From positions 1 through 64,000 of the forward strand of contig NZ_JAMBLS010000007.1 in assembly GCF_023336905.1 (NCBI RefSeq): a stretch of DNA of 64,000 nt, written 5' to 3'. Source of the stretch: Bacteroides sp. ET71 (GTDB lineage: Bacteria; Bacteroidota; Bacteroidia; Bacteroidales; Bacteroidaceae). Shown here one piece after another: positions 51,041 through 60,048 of this stretch; position 1 is the first letter of the stretch; each line of letters opens with the position of its first letter. Both the position numbers and the translations under genes were made by a program. The notes beneath the pieces are model-generated. The model did no database searches, was not told where the DNA came from, and saw nothing but the letters and a program-made list of their open reading frames with translations.

Positions 51041-52540
51041 ATGAATAAAGACGGAATAGTAGTACTGAACCCGGATTATCATTTCAAGAATGACAGAGAC
51101 CGGATTGTCATGTATTCAAAGCGAAAGGTATCTTTCGATAGTTCTGCGGAATGGGTAAGTTATATTCATCCCATGCAGGCTATGATTTTAGGATTGTTTA
51201 CCGTGCCGAAATCTTTGAAATTGCACTGTAAAGCCATAGAGAAACATTTCCGCCTGACTCCGGAGGAAGTGGAAACTTTGATAATGCCTTATGTCAATAA
51301 TCCTACTCCTGTATATACCGAAATAGGAAGTGAGAAGGTGTTATTTCCGAAAAATGTGCTTATTCCGTACAGTGAAATCGATGACAACTGTTTAATGAGG
51401 TATGACTTCACAATGGAAGATTTGAAGTGCGATACCGTATGTCTTTCTCAAGATCGTATGCATAAGGCTCCTCATACTCTGTTGTTCATGCTTACCAATA
51501 AGTGCGTCACTCAATGTAAGTATTGCTATGCAGACCGTAAGACGGCATACATACCTTTGACAACTAAACAAATCTTGCAATTCATAGACAACGCACATGC
51601 GTTGAAAGTGTTGTATGTCGATGTGATTGGTGGTGAGGTGTTTTGCCGGAAAGATTGGGATGCTATTCTGTCGCGGTTGGTCGAGTATGATATGACACCC
51701 AGCTATATTTCGACGAAAGTGCCTGTCACCCGGAATATAGTTGAGAAGCTGTATCAGACGGGATATAATGATGTGGTACAATTGTCGTTGGACTCTCTGG
51801 ATGAAAGTATCCTGAAGGAAATGATAGGATGTAAAAGCGGTTATGTCGAAAAAATACGAAACGGGATAGAATGGTTGCAGTCGTATGGATATTTGCTGGA
51901 AATAGATACCGTTTTAACCCGCTTAAATGCGACTAAAAAGCAACTGCAGGAGTTGTATTCATTTCTGAAAGGGGTCAAGAACCTGAGATATTGGGAGATC
52001 AGGATTCCAGAAGTGTCTATTTATACACCAGAGGAGTTTGCTTCGATAAAAGCCGACAGGGAGCAGTTGAATGAAATTTGCAGATTTGTAAAAGAAGAAA
52101 TAATCCCCGATTCTAGGTTTCGGATTTATCTGAGTTCGGAGGCATTGGAAGAAAAATTCCATGCCGGCAAAGCGGATGACGAGTATTTTAACGGGGGAAC
52201 TTGCGGGATTTTGAACGATCGGTTGTTTATTTTGCCTGATGGAAAGGTAGGCGTCTGCGAACAGTTATATTGGCATCCTCAATTTGTTATAGGAGATTTG
52301 AAAAAACAGTCGTTAGAAGAGATTTGGAGTTCTGATAAAGCCCTCGAATTGTTCCATTTGCATCGTAATTTGTTTGAAACGGGTAGTCCGTGTACGGAAT
52401 GTAAAATTCTGGATTCGTGTAACCAGCGGCATAGACGATGTTTTGTGAAAACGGTGAAGGCATATGGAATCAATAAATGGAATTATCCAGATCCTCGTTG
52501 TCAATTTGCTCCGGTATTCAATTCAAATTTGAGGTATTAA
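51041..52540 (+). CDS. Radical SAM/SPASM peptide maturase
   Basis: A 499-residue enzyme. The N-terminal 90 residues resemble the PqqD-like leader-binding region of peptide maturases (HPMQAMILGLFTVPKSLKLH). The radical SAM cysteines are C155, C159 and C162 (CVTQCKYC). The C-terminal SPASM domain for auxiliary iron-sulfur clusters starts at NGGTCGILNDRLFILPDGKVG and includes CTECKILDSCNQRHRRC and a last CQF. This build is that of RiPP maturases forming thioether or C-C links. The nearest substrate is the double-glycine peptide at 50732. Confidence 0.9.
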   Translation: MNKDGIVVLNPDYHFKNDRDRIVMYSKRKVSFDSSAEWVSYIHPMQAMILGLFTVPKSLKLHCKAIEKHFRLTPEEVETLIMPYVNNPTPVYTEIGSEKVLFPKNVLIPYSEIDDNCLMRYDFTMEDLKCDTVCLSQDRMHKAPHTLLFMLTNKCVTQCKYCYADRKTAYIPLTTKQILQFIDNAHALKVLYVDVIGGEVFCRKDWDAILSRLVEYDMTPSYISTKVPVTRNIVEKLYQTGYNDVVQLSLDSLDESILKEMIGCKSGYVEKIRNGIEWLQSYGYLLEIDTVLTRLNATKKQLQELYSFLKGVKNLRYWEIRIPEVSIYTPEEFASIKADREQLNEICRFVKEEIIPDSRFRIYLSSEALEEKFHAGKADDEYFNGGTCGILNDRLFILPDGKVGVCEQLYWHPQFVIGDLKKQSLEEIWSSDKALELFHLHRNLFETGSPCTECKILDSCNQRHRRCFVKTVKAYGINKWNYPDPRCQFAPVFNSNLRY

Positions 52541-52980
52541 GCATTTCAATCTAAGTAGATGTTGAAAATTAGTTTATACCACGATTTTTGTGTAGCTTTG
52601 CATGTACACATAAGTATGTGTGCAAAATTAAATGACACTTTAGCGGTAGGAGGTGCCGCATCCTTGCGGCATACCATCATATTGTTTCTGAACGCTTGTA
52701 GTATACTGCAAAGTAAATGTGCCGCAGGATGCGGCACCTCCTGTAACCTTCTATTTATTGTATAAACCAAATATCAACATTTACTTAATTTGGATATTTG
52801 AATTTGTGTAAAATTAAATGATAATTTATAGGAATTGAGCACAGATGATGCGGATAAGTACAGATTTTTAAGCAGTTGAATTACCCGTGATAATCCTTAC
52901 AATCTGTGTCATCTATGGTTCTAATTTTCATTTATAGAATAAATAAATATCAATATCTACTTAAAATAAAGATACATACA
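52541..52980. other. Intergenic region with nested inverted repeats
   Basis: 440 bases with no gene. It contains a palindromic element (52553-52788), a TAGCTTTG box inside it (52595-52602), and a third AATATCAATATCTACTTAA-like copy at 52943-52963 just before the barrel gene. Confidence 0.7.
52553..52788. repeat. Nested palindromic element (MITE-like)
   Basis: Outer arms of about 26 bp (52553-52578 and 52763-52788) match in about 22 positions. The inner arms (52648-52671 and 52720-52742, starting AGGAGGTGCCGCATCC) are identical apart from one indel. No transposase and no clear target duplication were found. Confidence 0.7.
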
Positions 52981-55281
52981 ATGTTTAGAGGTTTTGTCAT
53001 ATGGGTTGCACTGTTGGCATGTTTTGTTCAACCCTTTTTTGCTCAAAGTATCACCGGGAAAGTGGTGAATCAAGAACTGACTCCTATTCCTTATGTGAGT
53101 TGCGTGCTGCTGAAGCTGCCGGATTCGACATTTGTTGCCGGTGCGACAAGCAGCATGGACGGATGTTTTGAATTGGCTGTCCCGGAGGGAAGCTATGTGC
53201 TCAAATTGTCGTATATCGGTTATAAGGCGAAGGAACTGGAATGTTCGTCAGGCGATTTAGGGACGATTGTCCTTGAAGAAGATGTTCGGGTGCTGGACGA
53301 AGTGGTGGTCAAAGGGGAGGCTCCATTGGTCACCATGGAAAACAACCGTTTGACTTATCATGTGGAGCCTATCATGCAACAGAAGATTGTGGGCAATGCC
53401 CATGAACTTTTAAAGGAATTGCCTTCTGTCATCAGTTTGGACGGGAATACGTTGTCTCTTGTAGGCGCTTCAAGCACGACCATTTGCATTTCTGGAAAGA
53501 AATCGCATTTGAACATGGAGCAATTGACAGATTACTTGAAATCCCTGCCTGTCGAAGAGGTGAAGAAGGTTGAAGTGCTTTACAATGCTCCCCCGCAATG
53601 GCATGTAAAAGGGGCGGTAATCAATGTCGTTTTGAAAAAGAAAAAGAACTATACCCTGAACGGGCAGATACGGGGGGAGTGGGCTAACCAGCACAGAAAC
53701 TCATTGAACGCCAGCGGTACGGTCATTGCATCGACGCCCAAATGGGACTTGGATGTAATCTATAGGTTTGCCGACCAGCAAAGTGTAGATAAGACAGAAA
53801 TGAGCGGGATTCATACGGTGAAGAATGTTGCTTATGAGATTTCTTCTACCACAAAGAACTATAACAAGGGGAATAAACACTCCATTTATGCAAGTGTCAG
53901 GTATAAGATTGATGAAGAACAATCAGTGGATTTCTCTTACAACGGGCAGATTTCGCCTGAGATGACCAGTAAGTCATACAGCCGGAATACCTTGTTCAGC
54001 GATGCAAACTCCATCAACGTGCGTGATAATAATCTTCATAATCTCGCATTGTCCTATACTTCCCAAAAAGGGATTTCGGCAGGCGTTGAATATACGAATT
54101 ATGCCGATGCGGGCACGCAAGACATGGAAGTCTATAGCGGCGATTCTTTTCAACAAGCGTTCTCCTATTGGAGAAAGCAATATATAGACAGGGTCACGGC
54201 TTATCTGGATATGAGCCATAATTTGAAGCATAATTGGGTATTTAATTATGGCGCGAACTATAATTATGTGAACAACCGGAACGAGCAGAGAAATGAGGAC
54301 TTGGCAGGTTCGGGCGAAAATGATTATACAAGAACACTGGAAATAGACGAGCACACGGCTGTGGCGTATGTGGGCTTCCTGAAGTCTTTTTGGGAAGGCA
54401 AACTTTCGCTCGACGCCTCGTTGTCCGGAGAGCTGTATAAATATGGCGAGTATGAGAAAAATGCCTTGCTACCGAATGTGGGGGTGACATTTGTTCCTTC
54501 GCAGAAACATGTTTTCCAGTTGGGCTACCATACATTGCGTACTTATCCCACCTATTGGCAAAAGCAGGATTATACTTCTTATGCGGACGAATACACCGTA
54601 TATATGGGCAATCCGCTGTTGAAGCCAGCCCGTACTTCCAATGTAGATTTGACTTATGTTCTGAAAAACAAATATGTGTTCCAAGTGTCGTATTATCGTG
54701 TAAATGATTTCTTTATCGACCAGAGTTATCAAATGCCGGACGAACTGAGGTTGTTGTACAAGTCGTTCAACATCGATTATACTTCCAGCTTGAATTTCAC
54801 CTCCGTTGTGCCGGTACGCATAGGGAAATGGTTTAGCTCGAACTTGATTTTCAGTGCATACAATGAAAAGTATAAGAGCAATGATTGGTATGGATACCAA
54901 TATGACCGGAGCAAATGGACAGGGACGGCTATGGCAAACAGCACTTTCATTGTCTCACGAAAGCCCCGGTTATCTGTCAACCTTATGGTGTTCTATCGGA
55001 CACCTACGATACAAGGTATTTGGGACTTGGAAAGCAATTGGGGGATTAATGCAGGCATCCGTTATTCGTTCTTGAAAAACTGCGCTATATTGAGCTTGCA
55101 ATGCAACGACCTGTTTGAAACAATCTATCCCAAAACCAAAGTGCGTTTTGAAAGCCAGTATCAGGATGTGAATGAAAGTGCATACAGAAGAAGTGTTACG
55201 CTGAGTTTCACTTATAAATTCAAGGGGTATAAAAACAAGCAATATAAGGAAGTGGATACTTCACGTTTCGGCATACAGTAA
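52981..55281 (+). CDS. TonB-dependent receptor-like outer-membrane beta-barrel
   Basis: 766 residues from the ATG at 52981, which gives the signal FRGFVIWVALLACFVQPFFAQ. A CarboxypepD_reg-like domain (ITGKVVNQELTPIPYVSCVLLK) is followed by a plug-like domain from LDEVVVKGEAPLVTMENNRLTY to INVVLKKKK. A barrel of the OMP_b-brl_3 type follows, ending with aromatic strands. Related barrels are encoded beside GG-type peptide systems in Bacteroidota. Here it could carry the peptide across the outer membrane or act as its receptor. It lies 10 bases upstream of the exporter gene. Confidence 0.85.
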   Translation: MFRGFVIWVALLACFVQPFFAQSITGKVVNQELTPIPYVSCVLLKLPDSTFVAGATSSMDGCFELAVPEGSYVLKLSYIGYKAKELECSSGDLGTIVLEEDVRVLDEVVVKGEAPLVTMENNRLTYHVEPIMQQKIVGNAHELLKELPSVISLDGNTLSLVGASSTTICISGKKSHLNMEQLTDYLKSLPVEEVKKVEVLYNAPPQWHVKGAVINVVLKKKKNYTLNGQIRGEWANQHRNSLNASGTVIASTPKWDLDVIYRFADQQSVDKTEMSGIHTVKNVAYEISSTTKNYNKGNKHSIYASVRYKIDEEQSVDFSYNGQISPEMTSKSYSRNTLFSDANSINVRDNNLHNLALSYTSQKGISAGVEYTNYADAGTQDMEVYSGDSFQQAFSYWRKQYIDRVTAYLDMSHNLKHNWVFNYGANYNYVNNRNEQRNEDLAGSGENDYTRTLEIDEHTAVAYVGFLKSFWEGKLSLDASLSGELYKYGEYEKNALLPNVGVTFVPSQKHVFQLGYHTLRTYPTYWQKQDYTSYADEYTVYMGNPLLKPARTSNVDLTYVLKNKYVFQVSYYRVNDFFIDQSYQMPDELRLLYKSFNIDYTSSLNFTSVVPVRIGKWFSSNLIFSAYNEKYKSNDWYGYQYDRSKWTGTAMANSTFIVSRKPRLSVNLMVFYRTPTIQGIWDLESNWGINAGIRYSFLKNCAILSLQCNDLFETIYPKTKVRFESQYQDVNESAYRRSVTLSFTYKFKGYKNKQYKEVDTSRFGIQ

Positions 55282-55290
55282 TAAACTGTT

Positions 55291-57477
55291 ATGAAGAAAT
55301 TCAAATTCTACGGGCAATATGATGCCATGCAATGTGGCATTGCATGTTTGAGAATGGTGTGTGCTTATTATGGCCGGGAGTATTCTTCGGACTTTATATC
55401 CAAATATTGCCATGCAACGACAGAAGGGGTTTCGTTGCTTGGCATCATGGAGGCTGCGACGAAGTTAGGCTTTCAAACGGTCTGCAATCGCTTGACATTG
55501 GAGCAGTTGCGCGAGAAAAACTTGCCGTGTGTGCTTCATTGGAATCAGAACCATTTTGTCGTTCTGTACAAAATTAAAAAACAAAAGTATTACATTGCTG
55601 ATCCCGGGAAAGGGAAGGTGGTATATGGCAGAGATGATTTTGAGGCGAAATGGTCTCAGTGCGTTGATAATGCAGCTAAAAAAGGCATAGCCTTGTTCTT
55701 AACTCCGTCTGCTTCATTCGATGTAATTCGTGAGGAAATGCCGGAGCAGAAAAAGAATTTAAGTGTTTTGCTGAAATATTTAAGGCCTTATAGGCAACAC
55801 CTTGGAATTGTTATTTTAGGCTTGCTTCTTGGCTGCTTATTGCAGCTTATTCTGCCTTTTCTGACGCAAGCGATCGTCGATATTGGCATAGAACAGCGTG
55901 ATATAAATATTATATGGCTCATTCTGTTGGGGCAGTTGGTTCTTACGATTAGCAGAACATCTGTCGATTTCATCAGGCGATGGCTACTTCTGCACATTAG
56001 TCTGCGTGTAAACATAGCTTTGCTAAGCGATTTTTTCATTAAATTGTTGAATCTCCCCATGGCTTATTTTGAGACTAAACAGATGGGAGATTTGTTAGAA
56101 AGAATGCATGACCATAGTCGTGTTGAGCAATTTCTGACAACACAGTTGCTGAGCATATCGTTCTCTTTGTTGACTTTTGTGGTCTATTCCGTTATTGTGG
56201 GCGTATATGATTGGCTGATTTTGTGTATATTTCTTTTTGGGAGCGTCTTATATGGGGTGTGGATATTGTCATTTCTTCATAAGCGCAAGAATCTGGATTA
56301 TGAGTTGTTTGAAAAACAAGCTCAAAACAACAGTTATACTTATCAATTGCTGACTTCGTTGCAAGAGATAAAACTTCAAAATTGTGAAAAACGGAGGCGT
56401 TGGGAATGGGAGGATGTTCAAGCCGATTTGTCGCTTGTACGTATGAAATCACTAAAGTTGCAACAAACTCAAGAGGCGGGAAGCATTTTTATTAATGAAA
56501 TCAAGAATATCATTATCACCATATTCTCGGCTACGGCTGTGATAAAAGGAAATATGTCGTTAGGTATGATGCTGGCTGTGCAGTATATTATTGGGCAATT
56601 AAACAGCCCGATAGAGCAGTTGATGCATTTCATTTATTCTCTGCAAGATGTGAAGCTCAGTTTGGCGCGGATCAACGAGATTCATTCGAAAGAGGATGAA
56701 GACAATGAGATGCGGAATGTGGTCGTGGATGATTGTTGTCAAGGCATTTGTTTCTTCCATGTCGATTTCAAATATGATTTGCACAATCCTCATAATACGA
56801 TAGAAAATATTACTTTTACAATACCTGAAGGCAAAATTACTGCCATTGTCGGTGCTTCCGGAAGCGGAAAAACAACTTTGATAAAACTGATGTTGGGTTA
56901 TTATCCGGTAGGTGGCGGAAGTTTGCATATTGGAAATGTTGACATAAATGATATAAACTTGAAATGGTGGCGCAGGCAATGTGGGGTGGTTATGCAAGAC
57001 GGAGTGATTTTTTCGGAATCAATAGAAAGGAACATTGCAGTAGATGATGGTGAAATAGACAGAGAGCGGCTTGTTAAAGCGGTAGAAATTGCAAACATAA
57101 AAGATTATATTCTAAGTTTGCCGCTAAAGTATAATACAAAAATCGGCAGGGATGGAATAGGGCTGAGTCAAGGGCAAAAGCAACGAATACTTATAGCACG
57201 TGCGGTATATAAGAATCCATCTTTCATCTTCCTGGATGAAGCTACCAATGCCTTGGATGCCAAGAATGAAAAAGTGATTGTGGAGAACCTGAATGAGTTT
57301 TATAAAGGACGTACAGTCATCGTTGTTGCCCATCGGCTTTCAACAGTGAAAAACGCTGATCAAATAGTCGTACTTGATGAAGGCAGAGTTGCAGAAATCG
57401 GGAATCATACTTCTCTTATAGAGAGACAGGGCGTGTATTATAATCTGGTAAAGAATCAACTGGAGTTAGGTAATTGA
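55291..57477 (+). CDS. C39 peptidase-containing ABC exporter (PCAT)
   Basis: A 728-residue protein with three parts. The N-terminal C39 peptidase has Cys15 (DAMQCGIACL), His88 (NQNHFVVLY) and Asp104 (IADPGKG), all intact. Six membrane helices span about 165-430. The ATPase has Walker A GASGSGKTTL, signature LSQGQKQR, Walker B FIFLDEATNALD and the H-loop VVAHRL. Such exporters cut leaders after a double glycine and export the core. The precursor at 50732 has exactly such a leader. It is followed one base later by the HlyD stub. Confidence 0.94.
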   Translation: MKKFKFYGQYDAMQCGIACLRMVCAYYGREYSSDFISKYCHATTEGVSLLGIMEAATKLGFQTVCNRLTLEQLREKNLPCVLHWNQNHFVVLYKIKKQKYYIADPGKGKVVYGRDDFEAKWSQCVDNAAKKGIALFLTPSASFDVIREEMPEQKKNLSVLLKYLRPYRQHLGIVILGLLLGCLLQLILPFLTQAIVDIGIEQRDINIIWLILLGQLVLTISRTSVDFIRRWLLLHISLRVNIALLSDFFIKLLNLPMAYFETKQMGDLLERMHDHSRVEQFLTTQLLSISFSLLTFVVYSVIVGVYDWLILCIFLFGSVLYGVWILSFLHKRKNLDYELFEKQAQNNSYTYQLLTSLQEIKLQNCEKRRRWEWEDVQADLSLVRMKSLKLQQTQEAGSIFINEIKNIIITIFSATAVIKGNMSLGMMLAVQYIIGQLNSPIEQLMHFIYSLQDVKLSLARINEIHSKEDEDNEMRNVVVDDCCQGICFFHVDFKYDLHNPHNTIENITFTIPEGKITAIVGASGSGKTTLIKLMLGYYPVGGGSLHIGNVDINDINLKWWRRQCGVVMQDGVIFSESIERNIAVDDGEIDRERLVKAVEIANIKDYILSLPLKYNTKIGRDGIGLSQGQKQRILIARAVYKNPSFIFLDEATNALDAKNEKVIVENLNEFYKGRTVIVVAHRLSTVKNADQIVVLDEGRVAEIGNHTSLIERQGVYYNLVKNQLELGN

Positions 57478-57478
57478 T

Positions 57479-57688
57479 ATGGAAGTAAAAAAAGGTAGTG
57501 CCTCTGACCGAATGGAACTCCGTTCGGAAAAGGTGCGTAATATCATAGGCACGATTCCTCCGGCATTGGTGTGTTGGAGCATAGTCGTGATTGCAATCAT
57601 TTTCGTTGGGCTTTTATTAGTGTTGTTTTTTGTTCCTTATCCGTATGAAGAGGGTGAAACGTTTTTTCAGCATTGGTTTCTTTCGTAA
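57479..57688 (+). CDS. HlyD-like N-terminal stub (truncated or stand-alone)
   Basis: 69 residues. The start MELRSEKVRNIIGTIPPALV followed by one membrane helix (about 33-53) and PYPYEEG matches the beginning of Bacteroidota HlyD-type adaptors that work with PCAT exporters. Full-length adaptors have over 400 residues; here the frame ends soon after the membrane segment. I see no continuation in other frames of the next 250 bases. It may be a decayed adaptor or a genuine small accessory protein of the exporter. Confidence 0.65.
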   Translation: MEVKKGSASDRMELRSEKVRNIIGTIPPALVCWSIVVIAIIFVGLLLVLFFVPYPYEEGETFFQHWFLS

Positions 57689-57812
57689 ATTTGCGAAAAT
57701 GTGTATGCTTCATCTGCTTTAGTTAGTGCTGATTGGCAGGTGATTGCAAACTTTTTCTCATTTTGTGGAACGGTTTCCCTTTTTTTGACCGATTGATTAA
57801 AAAAATCCTCTT

Positions 57813-57820
57813 TATTTTTG
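57813..57820 (+). promoter_or_regulatory. -7 box of the DUF6266 gene
   Basis: TATTTTTG, 125 bases before the start codon; the -33 element is not well spaced. Confidence 0.4.
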
Positions 57821-57945
57821 CACACGAAACAGAAACGATAGAAGTTTCTGATATGTGAAATCTTGCGAAGGATTGCTGCAGAAATCATTCGGAAGAGGAC
57901 GCTGGAGTAAACCAAATCTTTAACCTTTTAATTTTTGATTTTAAC

Positions 57946-58653
57946 ATGGGAACAATTACCAAGGGTATTCTCGGGGGATTTTCCGGGAAAGTCGGGACTG
58001 TGGTAGGCAGTTCGTGGAACTCTATCAGTTACATGCGTTCGTTGGCAGATGGTTATACTGACCCAAAGACGGAGAAACAGGTGTGTCAACGGGGGCGTTT
58101 TGCGGAAGTTGTCCGTTTCTTGAAAACAATGGTGCCTTATTTGCGCATCGGTTACAAGGAACATCCGGCCGGGCAATCGGCTTATAGTTCGGCTATGTCT
58201 TACGTGTTGAAAAACGCGGTGGAGGGTTGCGGCGCTGATGCGACCGTTGATTTCCGGAAAGCCATGATCAGCCGCGGCTGTCTGGTAGTGCCTGGAGATG
58301 CGGCAGTAGAAGCAGCCGGCGGAAAGTTGACGTTCACGTGGACGGACAACAGTGGCAATGGTAATGCGGCTGCCGACGATGTGGCAATGGTGCTGGTCTA
58401 TAATAAGGTGAAGGCGGAAGCGGTCTATGACCTGGGGGCTGGTGCAAGGGCCGATGGCACGGCAGAGTTGACGTTGCCGGGCAGTTGGGGCGATGAGGCG
58501 TTGGCTGTCTATCTGAGCTTTCGGAATGCGCAGGGGCAGAGTGTATCGAACAGCCTGTGTTTGCAGGATGATGAGGTTATTTCTTCGCCCGACGGTGGTG
58601 CCGACGGGGAAGAGGGCTCGGATGATGACAGTGGCCAAGGCACATTTGGCTGA
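57946..58653 (+). CDS. DUF6266 family protein with SDDDSGQGTFG tail
   Basis: A 235-residue protein of the Bacteroidota-specific DUF6266 family. The start GTITKGILGGFSGKVGTVVGSSWN is the family signature, followed by SYMRSLADGYTDPKTEKQ and a beta-rich second half. It has no signal peptide. The C-terminal 20 residues are acidic and end GSDDDSGQGTFG, as does the HU-like protein at 24591. DUF6266 has no known function; its architecture recalls structural proteins, but that is impression only. Confidence 0.85.
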   Translation: MGTITKGILGGFSGKVGTVVGSSWNSISYMRSLADGYTDPKTEKQVCQRGRFAEVVRFLKTMVPYLRIGYKEHPAGQSAYSSAMSYVLKNAVEGCGADATVDFRKAMISRGCLVVPGDAAVEAAGGKLTFTWTDNSGNGNAAADDVAMVLVYNKVKAEAVYDLGAGARADGTAELTLPGSWGDEALAVYLSFRNAQGQSVSNSLCLQDDEVISSPDGGADGEEGSDDDSGQGTFG

Positions 58654-58682
58654 TAAGGGCGTCGGCCTTGTCTGAAGGCGTG

Positions 58683-58732
58683 GAGGTGTGCTCGTGGTGT
58701 GTAATTGCGGTTGCATATCGCTGGCGCACCTC
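58683..58732 (+). terminator. Hairpin after DUF6266 gene
   Basis: GAGGTGTGC (58683-58691) pairs with GCGCACCTC (58724-58732, one wobble), followed by TTGTTT. Confidence 0.55.
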
Positions 58733-58780
58733 TTGTTTAAGATTAGGTGATAAGTTACCGGGGTTGGCTGCAGATGGCAC

Positions 58781-58928
58781 AGATTCTTCGACTACGCCCT
58801 GTGGGCTTCGCTCAGAATGACAGACACATCGATAGTATGAACTAAAAAACTGTCGGTCAAAATCAATCTCAAAATAAGAGTCTGTCGTTTAAAAATCGCT
58901 CAACATGACAGGAAAATGAATTTTAAAC
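58781..58928 (-). repeat. Dispersed two-part intergenic repeat, copy 2
   Basis: Part B occupies 58781-58827 and part A is at 58907-58928 (21 of 21 bases identical to 47623-47643 in reverse complement). The distance between the parts is larger here than in copy 1. Confidence 0.85.
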
Positions 58929-58973
58929 AGGATCTAAGACTTATAACAACTCATTTCTATGCAATCATCATCA

Positions 58974-59004
58974 TTTGCCAGATCAGTATAAAAGACTATC
59001 TTTG
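58974..59004 (+). promoter_or_regulatory. Promoter of the PP-loop gene
   Basis: TTTG (58974-58977), 19 bases, TATCTTTG (58997-59004); the ATG follows at 59081. Confidence 0.8.
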
Positions 59005-59080
59005 CAAACAACAAGAATGTAATTGACTGTTGGAGACTGTCAACATTGTTTCTTTTTAATTCAATCTTTTCTTCATATAT

Positions 59081-59917
59081 ATGTGTAACGTAAATAAAGG
59101 AATTGACCCGGAAAAGACCTTAATGAAACGGATAGAACGGAGGTTTATGAAGGGCATCATGGAATATGGGTTAATAGAAGATGGTGACCGTATTCTTGTA
59201 GGTTTATCTGGAGGTAAGGATTCACTTGCGCTTACCGAATTACTGGCCCGCCGTTCTCAGGTTTGGAAACCACGATTTGAAGTGGCAGCAGCATATATCT
59301 CAATAACAAATATGGGTTATCAAAGCGATGTGGAATGGTTAGCAGGCTTTTGCAAAGAACTGAAGATTCCGTTTTACGTGCGGGAATCTTCATTCGACCT
59401 GTCGACTGACAAGCGGAAATCGCCTTGCTTCCTTTGTTCATGGAACCGGCGAAAAGCCCTCTTTACTTTAGCGCATGAATTGAAATGTAACAAAATTGCC
59501 TTAGGCCATCACATGGAAGATATTCTACAAACACTGTTGATGAATCTTACTTTCCAAGGGACTTTTTCGACCATGCCTCCTAAACTATTGATGAGAAAAT
59601 TTCAAATGACTCTTATCCGTCCACTTTGTTTAGTACATGAGGACGATTTAATGGAATTAAGTGCCTTGCGCAAGTGGCCTCATCAGATTAAAAATTGTCC
59701 TTATGAGAATTTGTCCGGACGTACACAGATAAAAAGCATCCTCAAACAATTGGAACAATTGAATCCGGAAGCACGTTACAGCATGTGGGGAGCCATGAGC
59801 AATGTACAAAAAGAGCTGTTGCCACAAAAAGCAGAGATTGAATCTACCAAGGATATCCTTAAATCAAATACGGACGACGACCGCAATCAAGAGCCATCAG
59901 TTGGCACGACGAAATGA
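59081..59917 (+). CDS. TtcA-like PP-loop ATPase (tRNA 2-thiolation family)
   Basis: 278 residues. The ATP-pyrophosphatase loop is VGLSGGKDSLAL; a CxxC pair occurs in SPCFLCSWNRR and GHHMEDILQTLLMN is the second family block. TtcA thiolates cytidine 32 of tRNA using an iron-sulfur cluster. In E. coli TtcA there are two CxxC motifs; here the second is represented by a single Cys near NCPYENLSG. The last 35 residues are an extra polar tail. TtcA-like proteins of Bacteroidota have this compact form. Confidence 0.82.
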   Translation: MCNVNKGIDPEKTLMKRIERRFMKGIMEYGLIEDGDRILVGLSGGKDSLALTELLARRSQVWKPRFEVAAAYISITNMGYQSDVEWLAGFCKELKIPFYVRESSFDLSTDKRKSPCFLCSWNRRKALFTLAHELKCNKIALGHHMEDILQTLLMNLTFQGTFSTMPPKLLMRKFQMTLIRPLCLVHEDDLMELSALRKWPHQIKNCPYENLSGRTQIKSILKQLEQLNPEARYSMWGAMSNVQKELLPQKAEIESTKDILKSNTDDDRNQEPSVGTTK

Positions 59918-59958
59918 TTACTAAAATCATTATCACGAGCAACAAGTTGCGATATAGA

Positions 59959-60027
59959 TACCCCACGAGTGGGGTCTGATGATACCTCACGAGTGGGGTC
60001 TGATGACACCTCACGAGTGGGAGTGAC
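59959..60027. repeat. Three 24-bp tandem repeats each holding a palindrome
   Basis: Units start at 59959, 59983 and 60007. The first contains the perfect palindrome CCCCAC-GA-GTGGGG; the second and third have one or two changes. They lie between convergent genes, so they may act as tandem hairpins in RNA. Confidence 0.85.
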
Positions 60028-60048
60028 AGCAAGATAATATATAAGAAA

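Larger units (their letters stand above)
58654..59080. other. Intergenic region with dispersed repeat and promoter
   Basis: 427 bases without a credible gene. It contains the DUF6266 terminator, the second copy of the dispersed two-part repeat and the promoter of the PP-loop gene. Confidence 0.7.

Noticed and set aside
52648-52742. Invertible promoter (inner arms)
   Set aside because: The 48-base spacer between the arms contains no good TAnnTTTG box on either strand; a mobile-element remnant is simpler.
57928-58716. A 262-codon minus-strand frame opposite DUF6266
   Set aside because: The plus strand has the family signature and tail; the minus frame is Arg/Pro/His-rich shadow.
59959-60027. 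Possible CRISPR array
   Set aside because: Units are contiguous 24-mers with no spacers and no cas genes are present; the same holds for the other tandem arrays.
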